Numbered from the stretch's first letter, positions 37,115 through 49,351 are shown. The stretch is 64,000 nt of DNA from Granulicoccus phenolivorans DSM 17626 = NBRC 107789 = JCM 15570 (GCF_000423085.1 NZ_KE383974.1:93780-157779); one strand, 5' to 3'. A program made the numbers and translations. Notes: generated from the letters alone by a model not told the origin.

Positions 37115-37471
37115 ATGATTGTCGGGATCGGTGTGGACGTCTGCGCGATCGATAGGTTCGCCGCGGCCGAGCAGCGCCGTCCCGGCTTTGCCCGGCGCTA
37201 CCTGACCGAGGCCGAGGCCGCCCTGTCGATGCCCTCGCAGGCGGCCCGGTTCGCCGCCAAGGAGGCCCTGGCCAAGGCGCTGCGGATCGAACACGGCCTC
37301 GGCTGGCACGATGCCGAAGTAGTCTGCGATCAATTCGGGCGGCCCGAGTTCGCGATCACCGGTTCGGTGGCCGCCCGGGCACGCGTCCTCGGCGTGACCC
37401 GGATCCACCTGTCGATGAGCCACGACGCGGGAATCGCGACCGCGTACGTGATCTGTGAGGGAGAGCGATGA
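37115..37471 (+). CDS. acpS: Holo-[acyl-carrier-protein] synthase
   Basis: A 118-residue phosphopantetheinyl transferase that activates the fatty-acid ACP using Co[16 protein letters not shown] with the metal-binding Asp and [14 protein letters not shown] with the Glu-Lys pair are the AcpS signatures; [16 protein letters not shown] is the third. It is the first of four overlapping genes: its stop overlaps the next start by 4 bp. The location after glmS is common in actinobacteria. Confidence 0.96.
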   Translation: MIVGIGVDVCAIDRFAAAEQRRPGFARRYLTEAEAALSMPSQAARFAAKEALAKALRIEHGLGWHDAEVVCDQFGRPEFAITGSVAARARVLGVTRIHLSMSHDAGIATAYVICEGER

Positions 37472-38901
37472 AGTACGCCTACACCGCGGCACAGATCCGC
37501 GCGGCGGAGGCCGCGGAGATGGCGCGGCTGGCCCACCGGGCGCTGATGCAGCGGGCCGCGATCGGGCTGGCGGAGTTCCTGGTCCGCCGCCTGCACGACC
37601 GGCACGGCTTCACCCAGGGCGGCCAACTGCTGCTGATCGTGGGTCCGGGCTTCAACGGCGGCGACGCGCTGTTCGCCGGGGTCCGGCTGCTCAAACGCGG
37701 CATCCAGGTGCTGGCCTGGCGGTTCACCGATCGGGTGTACGAGGCCGGCTGGGAGGCGTTCATCGCCGCCGGCGGCCGGGAGGTCGGCGACACCGAGGCC
37801 TGGACCGCCGCGCAGCGGGTGGACATCGTCGTCGACGGCGGGTTCGGGATCGGCGGCCGCCCCGGCCTGACCGGCAAGCTCGCCGACTTCGCTCCCGTGC
37901 TGGAGCGGGCCAATGATGTCGTCGCGGTCGATCTGCCGTCCGGGCTGGACGCCGACGCGGCCCAGCACGTGCAGCCCTGTCTGCGCGCCGATGCGACGGT
38001 GACGTTCGGGGCGTACAAGATCTGTCAACTGACCGACCCGGTCGACGGCCTGTGCGGGGACGTCGAACTGATCAGCATCGGGCTGAGCCTGTCCTCCCGC
38101 GACGCCGCGGTCGCCGCCCTGGACCGGACCGACCTGCAGCATGTGTGGCCGCAGCCGGGCCCGCACTCCGACAAGTACTCCCGCGGGGTCGTCGGGATCG
38201 ACACCGGCTCCGACGACTATCCGGGCGCGGCGGTGCTGTCCACGCTGGGCGCGGTCTACTCCGGGGCAGGCATGGTGCGGTTCCTGGGCGCTCCGCGGGC
38301 GTTGGATCTGGTGCTGCACCGGCTGCCGAACGTGGTGGCCGCCGCGGGCCGGGTCCAGGCGTACCTGTTCGGCTCCGGCTGGGGGCAGCGGCCCGACGGG
38401 CGCCCGGTGATCGAGTCCGCCCTGGCCACCGGGGTACCCGCGGTGATCGACGCCGACGGGCTGAACCACCTGCCGGCCGAACTGTCCGGCTGCCTGCTCA
38501 CCCCGCATGCCGGGGAACTGGCCCGGCTGCTGCGGACCACCCGCGCGGAGGTCGAGGCCGACCCGATCGGGCACGTCCGCCGGGCCGCGACCGACCTCGG
38601 GGTGACGGTGCTGTTGAAGGGGGCGGTGCAGTACGTCGCCGCGCCCGGCACCGAGTGCGTCCGGATCGCGATTCCCGGTCCCGCCTGGACCGCCCAGGCC
38701 GGCTCCGGAGACACCCTGGCCGGGGTCGCCGCGACCCTGCTGGCCGGCGGACTCACCCCGATCGAGGCGGCCCTGGGTGCGGCCTCGCTGCAGGCACTGA
38801 CCGCGGCCGCCCATCCCGGCCCCCATCCGCCGCAGGACCTGGCGCTGCAGTTCCCTGCGATGATCGCCGAACTGACCGGAGGGCCCCATCGTGCTCGCTG
38901 A
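37468..38901 (+). CDS. Bifunctional NAD(P)HX epimerase/dehydratase (Nnr)
   Basis: A 477-residue metabolite-repair enzyme. The N-terminal YjeF-type domain (about 1-215) epimerises damaged hydrated NAD(P)[19 protein letters not shown] is its nucleotide-binding loop. The C-terminal domain (about 225-470) is the ribokinase-like ATP/ADP-dependent dehydratase, with [23 protein letters not shown] and [16 protein letters not shown]. Both halves are complete. It overlaps acpS by 4 bp and alr by 11 bp, so the four-gene unit acpS-nnr-alr-hydrolase is translationally coupled. Confidence 0.93.
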   Translation: MKYAYTAAQIRAAEAAEMARLAHRALMQRAAIGLAEFLVRRLHDRHGFTQGGQLLLIVGPGFNGGDALFAGVRLLKRGIQVLAWRFTDRVYEAGWEAFIAAGGREVGDTEAWTAAQRVDIVVDGGFGIGGRPGLTGKLADFAPVLERANDVVAVDLPSGLDADAAQHVQPCLRADATVTFGAYKICQLTDPVDGLCGDVELISIGLSLSSRDAAVAALDRTDLQHVWPQPGPHSDKYSRGVVGIDTGSDDYPGAAVLSTLGAVYSGAGMVRFLGAPRALDLVLHRLPNVVAAAGRVQAYLFGSGWGQRPDGRPVIESALATGVPAVIDADGLNHLPAELSGCLLTPHAGELARLLRTTRAEVEADPIGHVRRAATDLGVTVLLKGAVQYVAAPGTECVRIAIPGPAWTAQAGSGDTLAGVAATLLAGGLTPIEAALGAASLQALTAAAHPGPHPPQDLALQFPAMIAELTGGPHRAR

Positions 38902-40045
38902 CCCGCATACCGCCTGCGCCCGGATCGACCTGGCCGCGTACGCCGGCAACCTCACCCGGATCGCCGACCACGTCGGGCCGGAGGTCGCCGTGATGGCCGT
39001 GGTGAAGGCCGACGCGTACGGCCACGGGATGATCGAGTGTGCCCGCGTCGCCCGCGCCGCCGGCATTCCCTGGGTCGGCGTGGCGACCGTCGCCGAGGCG
39101 CTCACCCTGCGCGAGGCCGGCGACCAGGGACCGCTGTTCGCCTGGCTCTACGGGCCCGATGAGGACCTGTCCCCGGCCGTCGCCACCGGGATCGACCTGG
39201 CCGTCCACCGGGTCGAGCAGCTGTCCCAGGTCGCTGCGGCCGCCGCGATCTGCGAGACCACCGCGGCGGTCCAGCTCAAGATCGACACCGGGCTGAGCCG
39301 CAACGGCGCGACCGGGGAGCAGTGGCCGGCCCTGGTCGAGGCCGCGCTGGAGGCGGTCGAACTCGGCGCCCTCGAGGTCCGCGGCATCTGGTCCCACTTC
39401 GCCGCCTCCGACGAGCCGGAGCATCCGGCCACCGCCGCCCAGCTCGAGGTGTTCGAGTGGGCCCTCGGGTACGCCGCAGACGCCGGGCTGGCGGTCCCGC
39501 TGCGCCACATCGGCAATTCCGCGGCCGCGCTGCGGCTGCCGCAGGCCCGCTACGACCTGGTCCGGATCGGGATCGCGGCGTACGGGATCGACCCGGCCGA
39601 CGGCACCCTCGCCGCCGATGCGGGGGTCGAGTTGCAGCCGGTGATGACCCTGCGGGCCCAACTGATCAACGTGAAACCGGTGCCGGCCGGGGCCGCGGTG
39701 TCCTACGGCGGCACCTGGACCGCGACCGAATCGACGGTGCTCGGCCTGGTCCCGCTCGGCTACGGGGACGGGGTGCCGCGGGGGGCCGGCAACCGCGGCC
39801 AGGTCCTGGTCGGCGGGCGGCTGGCCCCGATCCGCGGCCGGATCTGCATGGACCAGTTCGTCGTCGATCTGGGCCCCGACGCCCGCGATCAGGTCGGGGA
39901 CGAGGTGGTGCTGTTCGGCGCCGCCGGCGCGCCGACCGCCTCGGACTGGGCCCGGGCCGGGGACACGATCGGCTACGAGGTGGTGACCCGGCTGCCGCTG
40001 CGGCTGACCCGGATCCAGGTCGAACCCGGCGAGGAGTCGCGATGA
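38891..40045 (+). CDS. alr: Alanine racemase
   Basis: A 384-residue PLP enzyme supplying D-alanine for peptidoglycan. Lys39 in AVVKADAYGHG binds PLP and Tyr272 in AVSYGGTW is the second catalytic base, both at the positions expected. RIGIAAYGIDPADG and GRICMDQFVVDLG are conserved C-terminal elements. The GTG start lies within nnr. The stop overlaps the next start as ATGA. Confidence 0.97.
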   Translation: MLADPHTACARIDLAAYAGNLTRIADHVGPEVAVMAVVKADAYGHGMIECARVARAAGIPWVGVATVAEALTLREAGDQGPLFAWLYGPDEDLSPAVATGIDLAVHRVEQLSQVAAAAAICETTAAVQLKIDTGLSRNGATGEQWPALVEAALEAVELGALEVRGIWSHFAASDEPEHPATAAQLEVFEWALGYAADAGLAVPLRHIGNSAAALRLPQARYDLVRIGIAAYGIDPADGTLAADAGVELQPVMTLRAQLINVKPVPAGAAVSYGGTWTATESTVLGLVPLGYGDGVPRGAGNRGQVLVGGRLAPIRGRICMDQFVVDLGPDARDQVGDEVVLFGAAGAPTASDWARAGDTIGYEVVTRLPLRLTRIQVEPGEESR

Positions 40046-41265
40046 GTACCCGGCGTCCCGGCAAACCGCAGGCGAGCCGGCAGCGGGCCCTGCCGGCGCC
40101 CCCGAAGAAGTCGGCGCCCTCGAAGAAGTCAGCGCCGGTGTCGGTGCCCGCGCCGATGGCCGGGGTGGATCCCCGGGTCGCGCTCGGGGTCGGCCTGGTC
40201 GGATCCATCGCCGCCCTGGCCGCCACCTCGGTGGTGGCCGGGATCGAGCTCGAGCGTCGGGTGTTCAACCAGACCCAGCGCGGGCACGGCGGCAGTGGCG
40301 AACCGTTCTTCAGCCTGCGCAGTCCCGGCCCGGAGGTGATCACTCCCGACGGACTGCGGATGCACGTCGAGGTCGACGAGATCGACGCGTACCCGCGCAC
40401 CGACGGACGCACCGGGGCGTACGCGGGGGTCACGCTGGTCTTCGTCCACGGCTACGTGCTCAGCCTGGACTGCTTCCATTTCCAGCGGGCGCACTTCCGG
40501 GGCCTGGCCAAGCTGGTCCTCTACGATCAGCGGTCGCACGGCAAGACCGGACGCTCCCCGGCCGAGCACTGCCGGGTGCCGCAACTGGCCCGCGACCTGG
40601 CCCAGATCATCGAGGCGACCACCACGCCGGAGGAGAAGGTCGTGCTGATCGGCCACTCGATGGGCGGCATGACGATCCAGGAGTTGGCCAAGCAGCGCCC
40701 CGAATGGTTCGGTGACAAGGTGACCGGGGTCGGCCTCATCTGCACTTCGCCGGGGAACATGACGGCCAACCCGTTCCTGAAGCGGGTGCCCGGGCCGATG
40801 TTCCTGCGGCTGGCCGATTCGGTGCTGTCGGTGCTGAACCGGGTGCCCGGGCTGGTCGACAAGACCCTGAACACCCCGACCGACCTGTCCTGGCTGACCA
40901 CCAAGCGGCTCGCCTTCGGCTCCGATGTGCCACCGGACTACGTCGAGTTCATGTCGGAGATGATCGGGCGGACCGGGATCGAGGTGGTCAATGACTACTG
41001 GCCGGCGATCCGGGAGTTCGAGGGGGAGCCGGCGTTCCCGGCGCTGAATCGGGTCGAGGCCACCGTGATCGGCGGGGTGGACGACCACATCCTGTCGATC
41101 GCGCACAGCGACCGGATCGTGCAACTGCTGCCGGGGGCCGACTACCACCGGATCGAGGACGGCGGCCACATGACCCAGATCGAGCATCACCAGGAGGTCA
41201 ACGAAGCCCTCGAGGCGATGGTGGCCCGGACGCTGCGGCCGGCCGCCCGGAGCCTGACCGGCTAG
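40042..41265 (+). CDS. Membrane-anchored alpha/beta hydrolase
   Basis: A 407-residue alpha/beta-fold hydrolase. The first 45 residues are basic and Pro/Lys-rich, with the duplicated element KKSAPSKKSAP; a hydrophobic segment at about 47-66 probably anchors it. The nucleophile elbow is GHSMGG with Ser206, the acid is in GGVDDHILS and the His in DGGHMTQIEHH, so the triad is complete. The position after alr and before tsaE matches many actinobacterial genomes, where this hydrolase is regularly found. Its physiological substrate is not known. The open frame upstream, through alr, is a shadow. Confidence 0.88.
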   Translation: MSTRRPGKPQASRQRALPAPPKKSAPSKKSAPVSVPAPMAGVDPRVALGVGLVGSIAALAATSVVAGIELERRVFNQTQRGHGGSGEPFFSLRSPGPEVITPDGLRMHVEVDEIDAYPRTDGRTGAYAGVTLVFVHGYVLSLDCFHFQRAHFRGLAKLVLYDQRSHGKTGRSPAEHCRVPQLARDLAQIIEATTTPEEKVVLIGHSMGGMTIQELAKQRPEWFGDKVTGVGLICTSPGNMTANPFLKRVPGPMFLRLADSVLSVLNRVPGLVDKTLNTPTDLSWLTTKRLAFGSDVPPDYVEFMSEMIGRTGIEVVNDYWPAIREFEGEPAFPALNRVEATVIGGVDDHILSIAHSDRIVQLLPGADYHRIEDGGHMTQIEHHQEVNEALEAMVARTLRPAARSLTG

Positions 41266-41289
41266 GTGCAGTACAGCCAGGTCGTCCGC

Positions 41290-42420
41290 TCAGGCGACCC
41301 GGGCGTCGTGGACGACGTCGATCGCCTCCTGGTAGTGGGTCATCAACTGGGCACACATGGATTCCCAGGTACGCCCGACCACCGCGCTGCGGCAGGACTC
41401 CGCGAACACCTGCCGCTTGCGGTCATCCCCGAGCAGGTCGATGGCGTACCCGCGCATCGCGTCCAGATCGCCGGGCGGGTAGAGCCAGCCGGTGCGGGAG
41501 GGCTCGATCAGGTCGATGGGGCCGCCGCGCGCGGGCGCGATCGGCGGGATCCCGGACGCCTGGGCCTCCTGGATCGACTGGCAGAAGGTCTCCAACTCCC
41601 CGGGATGCACGAAGATGTCCATGCTGGCCAGCGTGCGCGGCAACTGCTCCCCGGTCATCTGACCCAGGAAGATCGCCCGGGGCAGCAATTGCTCGAGCTC
41701 GGCGCGCTTGGGGCCGTCGCCGATGATGACCGTACGCGTGTTGGGCAGATCCTGCAGCACCGCGAGATCCTCGACCTGCTTCTCCCCGGCCAGCCGACCG
41801 ACATAGCCGATCAGCTTCTCCCCGTTCGGCGCGAGCTCGCGGCGCAGGGCCGAATCGCGCTTGGCCGGGTCGAAGCGCACCGAATCCACTCCGCGCCCCC
41901 ACAGCCCGACCCGCTGGACGCCGATGTCGACCAACTGCTTGCGGGCGTACGTGGACGGCGCCAGGGTCATCGTGGCGAGTTGATGGGTGTTGCGGACCCA
42001 CTTCCACAGCAGCGGCTCGGCCTGCGGGATGCCGTACTTCGCGGCGTAGCTGGGGACCTCGGTCTGGTAGATCGCCACGCTCGGCAACTCGAACCGGTTG
42101 GTGACCACCGCGGCCCGTTGACCCAGCACGTACGGGGCGGCCAGATGCACCACGTCGGGACGGAAGTCGTCGAAGATCCGCTCGAAGCGCCAGATCGGCG
42201 ACGTCGAGACACGGAAATCCTGATAACCCGGCAGCGCCATGGACGGGAGACCGATCACCTGGTAGCCCATGTACTCCTTGGGGGCCTTCCCGCCCGCCGA
42301 GGGCGCGATCACCAGTGCCTCATGCCCATGCGCGGCCAAGTGTTCGAGGACTCGCATCACCGAATGCGTAACCCCGTTCACCTGCGGAAGAAAGGTTTCG
42401 GTCACTATGGCTACACGCAC
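41290..42420 (-). CDS. mgtA: GDP-mannose-dependent alpha-mannosyltransferase, MgtA-like
   Basis: A 376-residue GT4 enzyme. The N-terminus VAIVTETFLPQVNGVTHSV closely resembles mycobacterial and corynebacterial MgtA, which mannosylates a glucuronosyl diacylglycerol to build lipomannan-like glycolipids. Later elements are IGYVGRLAGEKQVEDL and the EX7E stretch ELETFCQSIQEAQASG. The GTG start at 42420 is preceded by GGTAGGGG; a frame reaching 42843 overlaps the helicase leader and is rejected. The gene is monocistronic and divergent from the DEAD-box helicase. Along with the MptB-like gene it suggests a mannan-bearing cell envelope. Confidence 0.85.
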   Translation of the reverse strand: MRVAIVTETFLPQVNGVTHSVMRVLEHLAAHGHEALVIAPSAGGKAPKEYMGYQVIGLPSMALPGYQDFRVSTSPIWRFERIFDDFRPDVVHLAAPYVLGQRAAVVTNRFELPSVAIYQTEVPSYAAKYGIPQAEPLLWKWVRNTHQLATMTLAPSTYARKQLVDIGVQRVGLWGRGVDSVRFDPAKRDSALRRELAPNGEKLIGYVGRLAGEKQVEDLAVLQDLPNTRTVIIGDGPKRAELEQLLPRAIFLGQMTGEQLPRTLASMDIFVHPGELETFCQSIQEAQASGIPPIAPARGGPIDLIEPSRTGWLYPPGDLDAMRGYAIDLLGDDRKRQVFAESCRSAVVGRTWESMCAQLMTHYQEAIDVVHDARVA

Positions 42421-42745
42421 ACCCCTACCGTAGTTCGTGATTCCGTGTTCTCCGCCACCGAAAATCGACAGAACGTAAAACACCAGGTTACGGATTGTCA
42501 AAGAGCAGGTGTGGTAATGGGATTCGTCACTCCGGGTGACCCGCTGGTAGTCTTGGAGACCGATCCGGACGACAGTACCGGATGACCCGGCTGCGCCGTG
42601 CAGCGCGGGACGTCGGCACCCGAACGTCGGTGCCTTCTGGTTCGTCTTCTCTGCCACCTCCAAGCAAGCGCCGCTCGCCGCGGCCGGTGGGCCGTTGACG
42701 TGCCTACGAGCGGGCCGGAAAACCGGTCCAGAGAAGTGAGACATC
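42421..42745. promoter_or_regulatory. Divergent promoter region of mgtA and the DEAD-box helicase; long helicase leader
   Basis: A 325-bp gap, more AT-rich at 42460-42520. On the minus strand TTGACA (42501-42496) and TACGTT (42477-42472) with 18 bp between form a good mgtA promoter. The helicase probably has a leader of 100 nt or more, with a small hairpin GGCACC/GGTGCC near 42614-42633, as is usual for cold-inducible RNA helicases. Its own promoter was not located with confidence. Confidence 0.5.
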
Positions 42746-44885
<2,140 letters not shown>

Positions 44886-44893
<8 letters not shown>

Positions 44894-45824
44894 GACCGGG
44901 GAGATCTCCCTGGGGATCGTGCGGGACGCGGACGCCGCGGGCGTGCTGGAGGTCATCCACGCCGCCTTCGGGGCCCGCGCCCACGTCGATCCGCCGCCGC
45001 CGGCGCTGTCGGAGACCGTCGCGTCGGTGACCGCCGAGATCCGTGCCGGGTCCGGCGTGGTGGCGCGGGTGGACGGGCGGATAGCTGGAGTCATTCTGCT
45101 CAAGGCCCTGGACGCGGACACCACCAGCCTGATCCGGGTCTCGGTGCATCCGCGGTTCCAGCGGCTCGGCGTCGGTGCGGCGCTGGTCGAGGCGGTGCAG
45201 GAAGTGGCCGCGGCGGCCGGGTTCCGGCGGGCCGAGCTGGTCGCCCGCCGGGAGTTTCCCGAGGTGGTCGCCTGGTGGCAGCGCCGCGGGTATCGGTTGG
45301 CGAGCACGGAGGGCGAGAAGTGCATTCTGGTCCGCCGGTTGCCGGTGCTGATCGATGTGCCGACCGCCGACGCGATGCGCGAACTCGGCGTCGGCCTGGC
45401 CGGCCTGCTGCAGCCCGGTGATCTGGTCCTGCTCAACGGAGGGTTGGGGGCCGGCAAGACCACCCTGACCCAGGGCATCGGCGCCGGCCTCGGGGTCACC
45501 GAACAGGTCACCTCGCCGACCTTCGTGATCTCCCGGATCCATCGCAGCGCCGCGGGCCGACCCACCCTGGTGCATGTGGACGCCTACCGGCTCGGCAGCC
45601 TCGACGAGGTCGACGACCTGGACCTCGACGAATCCGCCGACGACGCGGTCACCATCGTCGAATGGGGCGCCGGCAAGGCCGAACAATTGGCCGATGATCG
45701 GCTGGAGATCGAACTGCGGCGCAGTCCGGACCCCACCGATGAGACCCGCCTGGTCATTATTGCCCCGGTCGGCGCCCGCTGGGCCGAGGCCGATCTGGAC
45801 GCGCTGCTGGAGGAACTGTCATGA
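44886..45824 (+). CDS. tsaE: GNAT acetyltransferase fused to TsaE (tRNA t6A ATPase subunit)
   Basis: A 312-residue two-domain protein starting at a GTG that overlaps the helicase stop. Residues 1-150 are a GNAT domain, with VSVHPRFQRLGVGAALVEAV as the acetyl-CoA pyrophosphate loop. Residues 153-312 are TsaE, with the P-loop GGLGAGKTTLTQ (Lys191), the switch VTSPTFVI and VHVDAYRLGSLDEVDDL. TsaE hydrolyses ATP to regenerate the TsaBD complex that makes N6-threonylcarbamoyladenosine at tRNA position 37. No stop or start separates the domains. The GNAT half is distinct from RimI, encoded two genes downstream. Its acceptor is unknown. Confidence 0.93.
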
Positions 45825-46510
45825 CCGTGCTGGCGATCGACACCTCGACCGATGTCCGCGTCGCGGTCGCCGACGGGCCGACCGTGCTCGCCCGGGCCAC
45901 CGAGCACGACACCCGGTCCCACGTCGAACAACTGGTCCCGCTGATCCGGCGCGCGCTCGAGCAGGCCGCGCTCGACCTGGCCCGGATCGACCTGATCGTG
46001 GTCGGGATGGGCCCCGGCCCGTTCACCGGACTGCGGGTCGGGATCGCCACCGCGCAGGCGCTGGCCATCGCCGACGCGATCCCGCTGCGGCGGGTCTGCT
46101 CCCTGGACGTGCTCGCGCTGACCGGGGTCCGGACCCTCAGCCCCGCCGATCGCGCCGAGGGCTTCCTCACCTGCACCGATGCCCGGCGCAAAGAGGTCTA
46201 CTGGGCCCGGTACGACGCCGCCGGGGTCCGCGACGGCGAGCCCCGGGTCGGGCCGCCGGACGCCCTGCCCGACCTGCCGATCATCGGGCCCGGGGTCGCG
46301 GCGTACCCGCAGTTGGGCAACCGGGGTACCGTCGAGGCGGTCGACGCCGGCCTGCTGGCCACCCGCGGCACCGAACTGCCCGAGGTCGGAGCCTCTCCGC
46401 TGTACCTGCGACGACCCGACGCCGCGGTGCCGACCCGACGCAAGTCGGCCCTGGCCCTGCCGCAACGGCCCGGCGCGGCCCGCCCGCGGATCCGCCGCCG
46501 ACCGGCATGA
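45821..46510 (+). CDS. tsaB: t6A complex subunit TsaB
   Basis: A 229-residue ASKHA-fold protein that partners TsaD. The N-terminal VLAIDTSTDVRVAVAD strand and GPGPFTGLRVGIATAQALA are characteristic. It lacks catalytic metal ligands, as expected for this subunit. The start overlaps the tsaE stop by 4 bp and the stop overlaps rimI by 4 bp. The C-terminal 25 residues are Arg/Pro-rich and variable. Confidence 0.95.
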   Translation: MTVLAIDTSTDVRVAVADGPTVLARATEHDTRSHVEQLVPLIRRALEQAALDLARIDLIVVGMGPGPFTGLRVGIATAQALAIADAIPLRRVCSLDVLALTGVRTLSPADRAEGFLTCTDARRKEVYWARYDAAGVRDGEPRVGPPDALPDLPIIGPGVAAYPQLGNRGTVEAVDAGLLATRGTELPEVGASPLYLRRPDAAVPTRRKSALALPQRPGAARPRIRRRPA

Positions 46511-46974
46511 CCGGGGCGCTCACGCTGCGGCCGGGCCTACCCGGCGACCTGGCCGCGATCATGGAGCTGGAACGAGCCGGGTTCGCCGCTGCCGAGCAAT
46601 GGAGCGAACGCTCCTGGAGCGACGAGCTGGCCGCCGGGCACCGGCTGATCCTGCTCGCCACCGCCGGGGCCGAGGTGCTCGGGGTCGCCACTTTCCAGCA
46701 CATCGCCGGCGTCGCCGACCTGAACCGGATCATCGTGGCCCCCGCCGCGCGCGGCGCCGGCATCGGGCGCACCCTGGTCGAGGCGGGCGCAGGTACGCTC
46801 GCCGCGACGGGCAACGACCAGCTGCTGCTCGAGGTCGAGCGGCACAACACCGCGGCCCGGGCCCTGTACGCCGCGACCGGGTTCGTGCCGATCGCGACCC
46901 GCAGCGACTATTACGGACCCGGCCGGGACGCGATCATCATGCGCCGTGACCTGGGAGAGGAGAACCATGAGTGA
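46507..46974 (+). CDS. rimI: Ribosomal-protein-alanine N-acetyltransferase RimI
   Basis: A 155-residue GNAT enzyme that acetylates the N-terminal Ala of ribosomal protein S18 in other bacteria. [20 protein letters not shown] is the acetyl-CoA loop; [29 protein letters not shown] is typical of RimI. ATG 46507 overlaps tsaB; a much longer frame upstream is a shadow. The position between tsaB and tsaD is conserved in many bacteria. Confidence 0.93.
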   Translation: MTGALTLRPGLPGDLAAIMELERAGFAAAEQWSERSWSDELAAGHRLILLATAGAEVLGVATFQHIAGVADLNRIIVAPAARGAGIGRTLVEAGAGTLAATGNDQLLLEVERHNTAARALYAATGFVPIATRSDYYGPGRDAIIMRRDLGEENHE

Positions 46975-48010
46975 GCCCCTGGTGCTGGGCATCGAGTCCT
47001 CGTGCGACGAGACCGGGGTCGGGATCGTCCGCGGTCAGGAGATTCTGGCCAACGAAGTGGCCTCCTCGGTCGACCAGCATGCCCGTTTTGGCGGGGTCGT
47101 CCCCGAGATCGCGTCCCGGGCCCACCTGGAGGCGATCGGTCCGACCCTGGAACGGGCACTGGCCACCGCCGGGATCGACCCGAGCGAGCTGGACGGGGTC
47201 GCGGTCACCTCCGGTCCGGGCCTGATGGGGGCGCTGGCCGTCGGGGTGGCCGCGGCGAAGGCGCTGGCGTACGCCTGGAACAAGCCGCTGTACGGGGTCA
47301 ACCATCTGGCGGCCCACGTGCTGGTCGACGAACTCGATCACGGCCCGCTCCCGCTGCCCGCGCTGGCCCTGCTGGTCTCCGGCGGGCACACCCAACTGCT
47401 CAAGGTCGAGGACCTGCTGACCGGAATCACCGAGATCGGGACCACCATCGACGATGCCGCCGGGGAGGCGTACGACAAGGTGGCCCGGGTACTCGGGCTG
47501 GCCTATCCCGGCGGTCCGGTGATCGACAAGGCGGCCCAACAGGGCGACCCGCGCGCGATCGCGTTCCCGCGCGGGCTGACCGCCCGACACGATCTGGCCA
47601 AGCACCGCTTCGACTTCTCCTTCTCCGGCCTGAAGACCGCGGTCACCCGCTGGGTCGAACTGGCCGAACGCGACGGGCGCGAGGTGCCGGTCAACGACGT
47701 GTCCGCGTCCTTCCAGGAGGCGGTCGCCGATGTGCTGTCGGCCAAGGCGGTCGACGCCTGCCGGTTCCATGAGGTCGACACCCTGGTGCTCGGCGGCGGG
47801 GTCGCGGCGAACTCCCGACTGCGCGGCCTGCTCGAGGAGCGCTGCGGTGACGCCGGGATCACCCTGCGCCGACCGCGGCCGGGCCTGTGCACCGACAACG
47901 GGGTGATGATCGCCGCGCTGGGGGTGGAGGTGATCCGCCACGGCGGTCGCCCGTCCCCGGCCGATCTGGGCGCCGACGCCGGCCTGCCGGTCTCCCGCGT
48001 GCTGGTCTGA
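46967..48010 (+). CDS. tsaD: t6A threonylcarbamoyltransferase TsaD
   Basis: A 347-residue catalytic subunit of t6A synthesis. [14 protein letters not shown] opens the ASKHA fold, the metal-binding His pair lies in VNHLAAHVL near residue 115, and [13 protein letters not shown] and the C-terminal NGVMIAALG Asp/Asn region are present. ATG 46967 is preceded by GAGAGGAG and overlaps rimI by 8 bp. With tsaE and tsaB it completes the pathway-specific complex except for TsaC, which is not in the window. Confidence 0.97.
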   Translation: MSEPLVLGIESSCDETGVGIVRGQEILANEVASSVDQHARFGGVVPEIASRAHLEAIGPTLERALATAGIDPSELDGVAVTSGPGLMGALAVGVAAAKALAYAWNKPLYGVNHLAAHVLVDELDHGPLPLPALALLVSGGHTQLLKVEDLLTGITEIGTTIDDAAGEAYDKVARVLGLAYPGGPVIDKAAQQGDPRAIAFPRGLTARHDLAKHRFDFSFSGLKTAVTRWVELAERDGREVPVNDVSASFQEAVADVLSAKAVDACRFHEVDTLVLGGGVAANSRLRGLLEERCGDAGITLRRPRPGLCTDNGVMIAALGVEVIRHGGRPSPADLGADAGLPVSRVLV

Positions 48011-48033
48011 GCGAGCGATCCGGGCGGGGCGCG

Positions 48034-49215
48034 ATGGATCTGGTGACGGCCCGGCAACTGACCGGGCGGGATGGGAGCGACGGCGCGGCGGCCCTGGCCG
48101 CCGCAGCGGCGGAGGCCGAGCCGGACTCCCTCGGTGCGGCAAGTCGGTTGCGGCGTAGCTTCGCCCCGGACCTGGCCGCGGCGGCGCTGACCCAGGTGGG
48201 GCTGCGGCGACGCGCGGTGACCAAGTTCGGTGACCGGGCGGGCGAACTCTGGTTCACCCCGGCCGGTCTGGAGCAGGCCACCCGGCCCGCGGTCGCCGCC
48301 TGGCGGGCCGAGCGGATCGCCGGGCTCGGTGCCCGGACCGTGGCCGATCTGGGCTGCGGAATCGGGGCCGACAGCCTTGCTTTTGCCGCCGCGGGCCTGG
48401 GCGTACGCCCGGTCGAGCGGGATCCGGTCACCGCGCTGTTCGCCGAGCAGAACCTCGGCGTCCCGGTGGTCGTCGGCGACGCCGAGCAGGCCGAGCTGGC
48501 CGAGGACTGGTACGCCTTCTGCGACCCGGCCCGCCGCGACGGCTCCGGGCGGGTCTGGAACGTCGACCAGTTCACCCCCTCCTGGGACTTCGCCACCGGT
48601 CTGCTGGCCCGCCCGGCCGGGGCCTGCCTGAAGCTCGGCCCGGCTCTGCCGCACCGGATGATCCCCGACGGGGTCGCGGCGATCTGGGTCAGTGACGGCG
48701 GGGACGTGGTGGAGGTGTCGTTGTGGTCCGGACCGGGGATCACCCCGGGGCTCGGGGCGGTCCGGCTGGCCGAGGGCCGGGTCGAGGAGTTGTGGGCCGA
48801 TTCGCGCCGCGCCGAGGTCGGGGCGCCGGCGGCGTACGTCTATGAGCCGGACGGGGCGGCGATCCGGTGCGGTGGGCTCGGCGAGCTGGCCGCCCGGCAC
48901 GGGCTGTCGGCGCTGGCGCCGGAGATCGCCTACTTGACCGGGCCCGAACCGGTGGAGTCGCCGTGGCTGATCCGGTTCCGGGTGCTGGAGGACCTGCCCT
49001 GGAAGGAAAAGCTGGTGCGCCAGTGGGTCCGGGACCACCGGATCGGGACTCTGGAGATCAAGAAGCGGGGGATCGACGTCGATCCGGCGGCGCTGCGGCG
49101 CCGGCTCAAGCCCGCCGGTTCGGAGCGGGCGACGATTCTGTTGACCCCGACCCCGGCCGGGGCCCGCTGCTTGGTCGTGGAACGGGAATCGGATCGAATC
49201 TGGCACTCCACTTGA
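48034..49215 (+). CDS. SAM-dependent methyltransferase with THUMP-like C-terminal domain
   Basis: A 393-residue protein. The methyltransferase core begins with VADLGCGIGADSLAF near residue 108, followed by the acidic VERDP, and continues to VSDGGDVVEVSLW. A catalytic-region element FCDPARRDGSGR occupies the place of the NPPY motif. The C-terminal 110 residues (WKEKLVRQWVRDHRIGTLEIKKRG) form the THUMP-like domain seen in a conserved actinobacterial family. An RNA substrate is likely; the modified base is unknown. ATG 48034 was taken from context; there is no strong binding site. The CIRCE operator of groES touches its 3' end. Confidence 0.85.
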   Translation: MDLVTARQLTGRDGSDGAAALAAAAAEAEPDSLGAASRLRRSFAPDLAAAALTQVGLRRRAVTKFGDRAGELWFTPAGLEQATRPAVAAWRAERIAGLGARTVADLGCGIGADSLAFAAAGLGVRPVERDPVTALFAEQNLGVPVVVGDAEQAELAEDWYAFCDPARRDGSGRVWNVDQFTPSWDFATGLLARPAGACLKLGPALPHRMIPDGVAAIWVSDGGDVVEVSLWSGPGITPGLGAVRLAEGRVEELWADSRRAEVGAPAAYVYEPDGAAIRCGGLGELAARHGLSALAPEIAYLTGPEPVESPWLIRFRVLEDLPWKEKLVRQWVRDHRIGTLEIKKRGIDVDPAALRRRLKPAGSERATILLTPTPAGARCLVVERESDRIWHST

Positions 49216-49226
49216 ACGAGTGCTAA
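49200..49226 (+). promoter_or_regulatory. CIRCE operator 1 (HrcA site) of groESL
   Basis: The right half-site GAGTGCTAA (49218-49226) is perfect; the left half CTGGCACTC (49200-49208) matches TTAGCACTC at 7 of 9 positions, with the standard 9-bp spacer. The left half overlaps the end of the upstream gene. Confidence 0.85.
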
Positions 49227-49241
49227 CCAGCGCGCTAGATT
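49212..49241 (+). promoter_or_regulatory. Putative groES promoter
   Basis: TTGAAC (49212-49217) and TAGATT (49236-49241) are separated by 18 bp. The -35 lies in the spacer of the first CIRCE and the start point would fall at the second, the arrangement expected for HrcA repression. Confidence 0.65.
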
Positions 49242-49249
49242 GAGGTCCG

Positions 49250-49276
49250 TTAGCACTCTCCACCCGAGGGTGCCAG
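49250..49276 (+). promoter_or_regulatory. CIRCE operator 2 (HrcA site) of groESL
   Basis: The left half-site TTAGCACTC (49250-49258) is perfect; after 9 bp the right half GGGTGCCAG (49268-49276) matches GAGTGCTAA at 6 of 9 positions. Confidence 0.75.
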
Positions 49277-49351
49277 CAGCTTGGGACGGCACCCGCGACG
49301 ACGCCCCGGGCCTGGAACCGTACATTCAAAAACATTGAAAGGGGTTTGAAC

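Noticed and set aside
35147..37492. Upstream 770-codon extension of coaA, antisense to glmS
   Set aside because: CoaA is complete from 35146 and the extension is low-complexity antisense sequence to a universal gene.
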